This document shows, in pieces, positions 5,909 through 9,260 of a stretch of DNA of 9,260 bases. The notes below the pieces were generated by a model that was not told the DNA's origin, ran no database searches, and saw only the letters and a list, made by a program, of their open reading frames with translations. Positions within the stretch are counted from its first letter, which is position 1. Each line of letters starts with the position of its first letter. The position numbers and the translations under genes were made by a program. The DNA comes from CAYTTR01 sp964440805 (lineage in GTDB: Bacteria; Acidobacteriota; Aminicenantia; Aminicenantales; Aminicenantaceae): NCBI GenBank assembly GCA_964440805.1, contig CAYTTR010000054.1, forward strand, positions 1-9,260, written 5' to 3'.

Positions 5909-6865
5909 TTAATCAAAGGGATTTTTCTCTCCTGGCCTATCTTTAGAATAGAACAAGAATAAATCTTCTAAATTTGCCGGTTTTATTTCATAGTTGATAG
6001 AAGAAAAGTTTTGTTTGAGTAATTTTATTAAATTACCTCCTTCCTCTTTTTTAAGAATTGTACTGATCAGTTGATTTTTTACTCTCAACCTGTATTTTTT
6101 CTCTTTTTGAAGAAAATCTTTTATTTTGGAATTGGCTTGAATGGAAATAGTGAATTTTATCCTGTTTTCTAATAATTCTTTTAAGTTTCCGCCTAATACT
6201 TTTTTCCCCCGGTTTATCAAAACAACATCCTCACAAATCTTCTCCATTTCTGAAAGAAGATGAGAACTTATAAACATTGATTTTCCTTGCTTATGAATTT
6301 CCTTAATATAGTTTCTTATTTCTACCATCACTATAGGATCAAGTCCGGTTAAAGGTTCGTCCAGGATAAGAAGTTCAGGCTCTGAGATTAATGTCTGAGC
6401 AAAGGCTAATTTTTTCAACATTCCTTTGGAATAACTTTTTATTTTTTTATTATAAAAGCCATGGAGTTGAAACAGTTGAGAAATATTGTTAATCCGGCCT
6501 TCAATTTCATTCCGGGGAAGATTGGCCAGTTCGGCTGAAATATGAAGCAGTTCTTTTCCTCTAAGGAAAGGATAGAAGGAGGGAGATTCCGGTAAATATC
6601 CGATTTTTCTTTTAAATTTGTTTCCTTTCTTTTCCAATATTTTTTTTCCAAAAATCCTAATTGTTCCTTTATTAGGTTTAAGAAATCCTAAAATGATCCG
6701 GATGGTGGTTGTTTTTCCGGCTCCGTTTGGACCCAAAAATCCGGTAATTTTCCCCTTTTTGACTTCAAAGGATAAATTGGAGATAACGGGCTTTTCTTTT
6801 CTGAAAATAGAGCTGAATGATTTTTCCAGATTATTTACTTCTATTATATTTTTGTCTTCACTCAT
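5909..6865 (-). CDS. ABC transporter ATP-binding protein of an ABC-2 type exporter
   Basis: A 318-residue ATPase that would power the membrane protein encoded just upstream. Walker A is GPNGAGKT (45-52), the signature loop is YSKGML (145-150), Walker B is LLILDEP (165-171), the D-loop is GLDP and the switch His is His202 in SSHLLSEME. The Q-loop position reads YLPE (Glu93 rather than Gln), a variant I know from ABC-2 drug, lantibiotic and gliding-type ATPases. Roughly 85 residues beyond the core (about 215 onward) resemble the C-terminal extension of these families. It is the last gene of a minus-strand run and lies 16 bases after the permease stop. No Shine-Dalgarno sequence is visible before its ATG. 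It converges with the acyl-CoA synthetase gene 26 bases away. The substrate is unknown. Confidence 0.93.
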   Translation of the reverse strand: MSEDKNIIEVNNLEKSFSSIFRKEKPVISNLSFEVKKGKITGFLGPNGAGKTTTIRIILGFLKPNKGTIRIFGKKILEKKGNKFKRKIGYLPESPSFYPFLRGKELLHISAELANLPRNEIEGRINNISQLFQLHGFYNKKIKSYSKGMLKKLAFAQTLISEPELLILDEPLTGLDPIVMVEIRNYIKEIHKQGKSMFISSHLLSEMEKICEDVVLINRGKKVLGGNLKELLENRIKFTISIQANSKIKDFLQKEKKYRLRVKNQLISTILKKEEGGNLIKLLKQNFSSINYEIKPANLEDLFLFYSKDRPGEKNPFD

Positions 6866-6881
6866 TTTATTTTTTAGTTTA

Positions 6882-7595
6882 TCAGCCTCTCTTTAATTCC
6901 ATTCGTCTGAATGTATATATAGTGAAAAAAAGGAAAATTACTGAATAAATAATTAGAATAAGTGAAAATAGTTGGTTATTCCTGGATATAATAATTTGGG
7001 GAAGCAATATGGATAAAGCAGAAAGAGCCACACTTTGTTTTAAAGTAAGAACCGCGGTTTCGAAAAGGTCTAAAACATTTTTAAAATCCAGAAAAAAAGC
7101 CATAAAGACCTGAATAAATAAGACCGCCACAAAATTCATTAGGCCTTTTAGATAACAGGAGAGAAAAATTCCCAGGGAAATTAAATAAAAACTTAAGGAA
7201 AGACAGATAACTGCTTTATTAAATATCATATTTAAATCTAAATACCCACCTCCGGAAATAAGATAAGTTAGGAAGATTGTGATAATTATCAGCAATTCAT
7301 ATATAACTACCAAGAAAATTAAACTAAAAAATTTTCCCAGAACAATTTTATCTTTTGATATTTTCATAACCATAAAATCAAGATGTCCGGAGCTTACTTC
7401 ATCTTTAATTATTCCTCCTGTGGCAATAAGGGCAAAGTAGGGCAATATCACCACTAAAGAGGAAATCCCTGAAGAAAAGTTGTTTAGAAAGATGGATAAA
7501 TACAATAGGTAAAGATAAAAAATAGATAAAAATATTATTATTAACTGATTATTTCTGAGGATCTTCTTGATTGATAATTTTATGATGGTCCCCAT
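6882..7595 (-). CDS. ABC-2 type transporter permease
   Basis: A 237-residue integral membrane protein, about the size of an ABC-2 permease subunit. I count six or seven hydrophobic stretches: about 17-35, 43-64, 89-113, 128-149, 152-171, 188-205 and 209-229. The first loop has GGIIKDEVSSGHLDFMVMKISKD around 59-81. Regulated turnover of 'E..SGxLDxLL'-type segments in this loop is typical of ABC-2 permeases. It would form the channel of a homodimeric exporter with the ATPase downstream. It begins three bases after the stop of the thioredoxin-like gene, so the genes are almost certainly cotranscribed. The sequence is very rich in Ile, Leu and Phe, with no export substrate recognisable. Membrane localisation is sure; substrate is not. 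Confidence 0.85.
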   Translation of the reverse strand: MGTIIKLSIKKILRNNQLIIIFLSIFYLYLLYLSIFLNNFSSGISSLVVILPYFALIATGGIIKDEVSSGHLDFMVMKISKDKIVLGKFFSLIFLVVIYELLIIITIFLTYLISGGGYLDLNMIFNKAVICLSLSFYLISLGIFLSCYLKGLMNFVAVLFIQVFMAFFLDFKNVLDLFETAVLTLKQSVALSALSILLPQIIISRNNQLFSLILIIYSVIFLFFTIYTFRRMELKRG

Positions 7596-7598
7596 TTT

Positions 7599-8207
7599 TT
7601 AATAGTTTAATAAGCTTTCTATAATTTCAGGCAGATTTTCTAATTTTTCTCTGTAATTTAAAAAATCTCCTAAGCGAACTACTTTTTTTCCCCTGCTAAT
7701 TAAAACAAAAGAAGGTTCGCCTCTAATTCCAAACATCTTATGGAACTTCGAGTTTGAATCTTGAGCGATGGGAAATTTTATATCATTTTTCTCGCTAAGG
7801 CCACTTAAAATATTTTCGTTCTCTGTAGCCAAGCCTATGATTAACAATCCTTCTTTTTCAAGATAGTTAAGATTCCGGTATATCTCAAGAGCTGATTGAA
7901 AACAGCTCTTACAGTCAGTATTAAAAAATAGTAAAAAAACAGGGTTGTTAAATTTCTTTGATTCAAAATACTTATTATCTATAGTCTTGATAACGAAATC
8001 AGGAATATAGTCTCCTTCTTTTATTGAAATTTTCAGATTTTCCCGGTAGTTTTTATCTCTGAATTCTGAAAGTAATTTTTTATTCTCTTTATATAAGTCA
8101 AAATTTCTTTTATGTATTTTCAACTGCCATAAACTGAAAGTAAATAAACCCATAATCATAATTAAAATCAAGCTGTTTTTTTTAGAAAAGACTAATTTAT
8201 TGGGCAT
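7599..8207 (-). CDS. Membrane-anchored thioredoxin-like protein (TlpA/ResA type)
   Basis: A 202-residue protein with one N-terminal membrane segment (about 13-30) preceded by Lys residues. This predicts an anchor with the rest outside the cytoplasm. The thioredoxin-like fold starts near residue 60 (GDYIPDFVIKTIDNK). The active site is FFNTDCKSCFQ, with redox cysteines Cys99 and Cys102. The cis-proline loop is RGEPSFVL, with Pro165 before a Ser. These features fit TlpA/ResA-type disulphide reductases or peroxiredoxin-like redoxins of the envelope. It lies between a lipoprotein gene (5-base gap) and the permease gene (3-base gap), so it probably acts on a disulphide in a secreted or envelope partner of the same operon. 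A related thioredoxin-like gene occurs in the skf peptide operon of Bacillus subtilis. No Shine-Dalgarno sequence is seen. Confidence 0.85.
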   Translation of the reverse strand: MPNKLVFSKKNSLILIMIMGLFTFSLWQLKIHKRNFDLYKENKKLLSEFRDKNYRENLKISIKEGDYIPDFVIKTIDNKYFESKKFNNPVFLLFFNTDCKSCFQSALEIYRNLNYLEKEGLLIIGLATENENILSGLSEKNDIKFPIAQDSNSKFHKMFGIRGEPSFVLISRGKKVVRLGDFLNYREKLENLPEIIESLLNY

Positions 8208-8212
8208 TGTAG

Positions 8213-9260
8213 TTATTTACTTAACAATTTAAATTTTCTGATTATAAAATTATGGTCAATAATGAAAAGGTGGTTTTCTTTATCAAATTCTATTAGTTGA
8301 ACTTTTAAAGGTAAAATTAAAGTTCCGGTATATTTTCCGTAAGGATCGAATTTATATATCTCTCTGGCTTTTTCAAAATTTCCATCTTTTTTCTTTTCTA
8401 AATTTCCGGAAAGAATATAAATATTATTTTCCTTATCACAAGCAATATCTGCTACTACATAGGCTAATTTTTCAATATCTTCTTCTGAACTAATATTTAT
8501 GAATTCTCCCGGTGTTGCCCATTCCCAGGCTTTATATATAGTTTTAAATTCCAGCACCATATTATCTTTATGATCAAATTTCATTATCCGGTTTATTCCC
8601 AATTTGTAAGCACAGATTAAATTATTATTTTCATCTGTGGTGATAGTAATTGAATTAACTAAAAGATTGGTTAAATGATATCCGGTATCTAACGGTATTA
8701 AGAATTCGTTGATTATATTACCGTTTCTGTCTAATTTTTTGATTAGAGATTTGCTTTTTGGGCTGTTGCCATAGACCATTGTTGAAGGAAAACGGGTTAC
8801 ATATATATTTGAGTTACTTAGAACCACCTGCTGGGGAGCAAAATTTAGTTTAATTAAAGAGAGATAATCGCCATCTAAGGTAAATAATTGAATTCTCTGG
8901 TTTCGTGTATCACTGATATAAATTATTTTTTCTTTCTCTTCTATAAAAATGCTTTCCGGCTTGTTAAATTGCCCCGGTCCCTGACCGGGCTCTCCGATTG
9001 TCCTTAAATATTCGCCATTTTTATTGAATATTTGAATTCTGCTGTTATTTGAATCAAGGACATGAATATTCCCATCCCAATCTATTTTTATATCTTGGGG
9101 ATAATAGAAAGAATATTGAGGATCATTTTCTTTTTCAATAGAAAATATTTCTTGAATTGGGATAATTTTTTCCATTATTTTACCATTTTCTTCACGACAG
9201 TTGCAGTTGATTAAAATGGCAATCAATATAAAAAAGAATAAAATACTTTTAATTGGTTTA
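8213..9260 (-). CDS. Six-bladed beta-propeller (NHL-like) lipoprotein, 5' end beyond the window
   Basis: The reading frame is open to the right edge, so the gene is partial at its start. The visible N-terminus (from base 9259) reads Lys-Pro-Ile-Lys, then a hydrophobic run, then ILINC with the Cys codon at 9205-9203. This is a lipoprotein signal peptide with a slightly unusual Asn before the Cys. The TTG at 9226-9224 lies inside that signal peptide and is not the start. The mature part has repeated NHL-type blades, for example PQDIKIDWDGNIHVLD then NSRIQIF, and PESIFIEEKEKIIYISD then NQRIQLF. More degenerate repeats continue to the C-terminus, as in 6-bladed beta-propeller proteins. It is probably an envelope binding or scaffold protein and the first visible gene of the four-gene unit. 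Its ligand is unknown. Confidence 0.85.
   Translation of the reverse strand, partial: KPIKSILFFFILIAILINCNCREENGKIMEKIIPIQEIFSIEKENDPQYSFYYPQDIKIDWDGNIHVLDSNNSRIQIFNKNGEYLRTIGEPGQGPGQFNKPESIFIEEKEKIIYISDTRNQRIQLFTLDGDYLSLIKLNFAPQQVVLSNSNIYVTRFPSTMVYGNSPKSKSLIKKLDRNGNIINEFLIPLDTGYHLTNLLVNSITITTDENNNLICAYKLGINRIMKFDHKDNMVLEFKTIYKAWEWATPGEFINISSEEDIEKLAYVVADIACDKENNIYILSGNLEKKKDGNFEKAREIYKFDPYGKYTGTLILPLKVQLIEFDKENHLFIIDHNFIIRKFKLLSK

Noticed and set aside
6618..6896. Open frame on the plus strand opposite the ABC ATPase N-terminus
   Set aside because: It covers the Walker A region of the real gene in reverse, and its hydrophobic look comes from the antisense of Lys-rich codons.

Overview
The window looks like chromosome of an uncultured anaerobic bacterium. 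The evidence is a ferredoxin-linked 2-oxoacid oxidoreductase paired with an ADP-forming acyl-CoA synthetase, two Rrf2 regulators with Cys triads, and AT-rich DNA. The beta-propeller lipoprotein, TlpA-like protein and ABC-2 exporter set on the right is a combination I associate with Bacteroidota- or Aminicenantes-like genomes. That lineage is an impression only; no rRNA or marker gene is present.

Left part (1-1329): two tandem Rrf2 genes on the minus strand (654-1103, then 90-527). Each has its own sigma70-like promoter. They share an almost identical DNA-binding segment, also at the DNA level, and differ in their sensor halves. The region between the second rrf2 gene and iorA holds a nested four-half-site palindrome over the rrf2 start region and a good plus-strand promoter for the next operon. 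The first ~57 bases may hold the 5' end of another minus-strand gene, but this is uncertain.

Centre (1330-5882, plus strand): a tight three-gene operon, iorA-iorB-acd, with a 4-base overlap and then a junction with no gap. The products would oxidise an aryl pyruvate with ferredoxin and CoA to an aryl-acetyl-CoA, then convert the thioester to acid plus ATP. Together they form an energy-yielding route for fermenting aromatic (or related) amino acids. IorA lacks the usual C-terminal ferredoxin-like domain. The synthetase is a single chain in beta-alpha order (ATP-grasp first).

Right part (5909-9260, minus strand, convergent with the operon): a more AT-rich cluster of four closely packed genes. 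In transcription order these are a lipoprotein beta-propeller cut by the window's right edge, a membrane-anchored thioredoxin-like protein with a CxxC motif, an ABC-2 permease and an ABC ATPase. They look like one cell-envelope unit with export and redox functions. Its promoter and any substrate gene lie beyond base 9260. I see no tRNA, rRNA, CRISPR array or insertion sequence.
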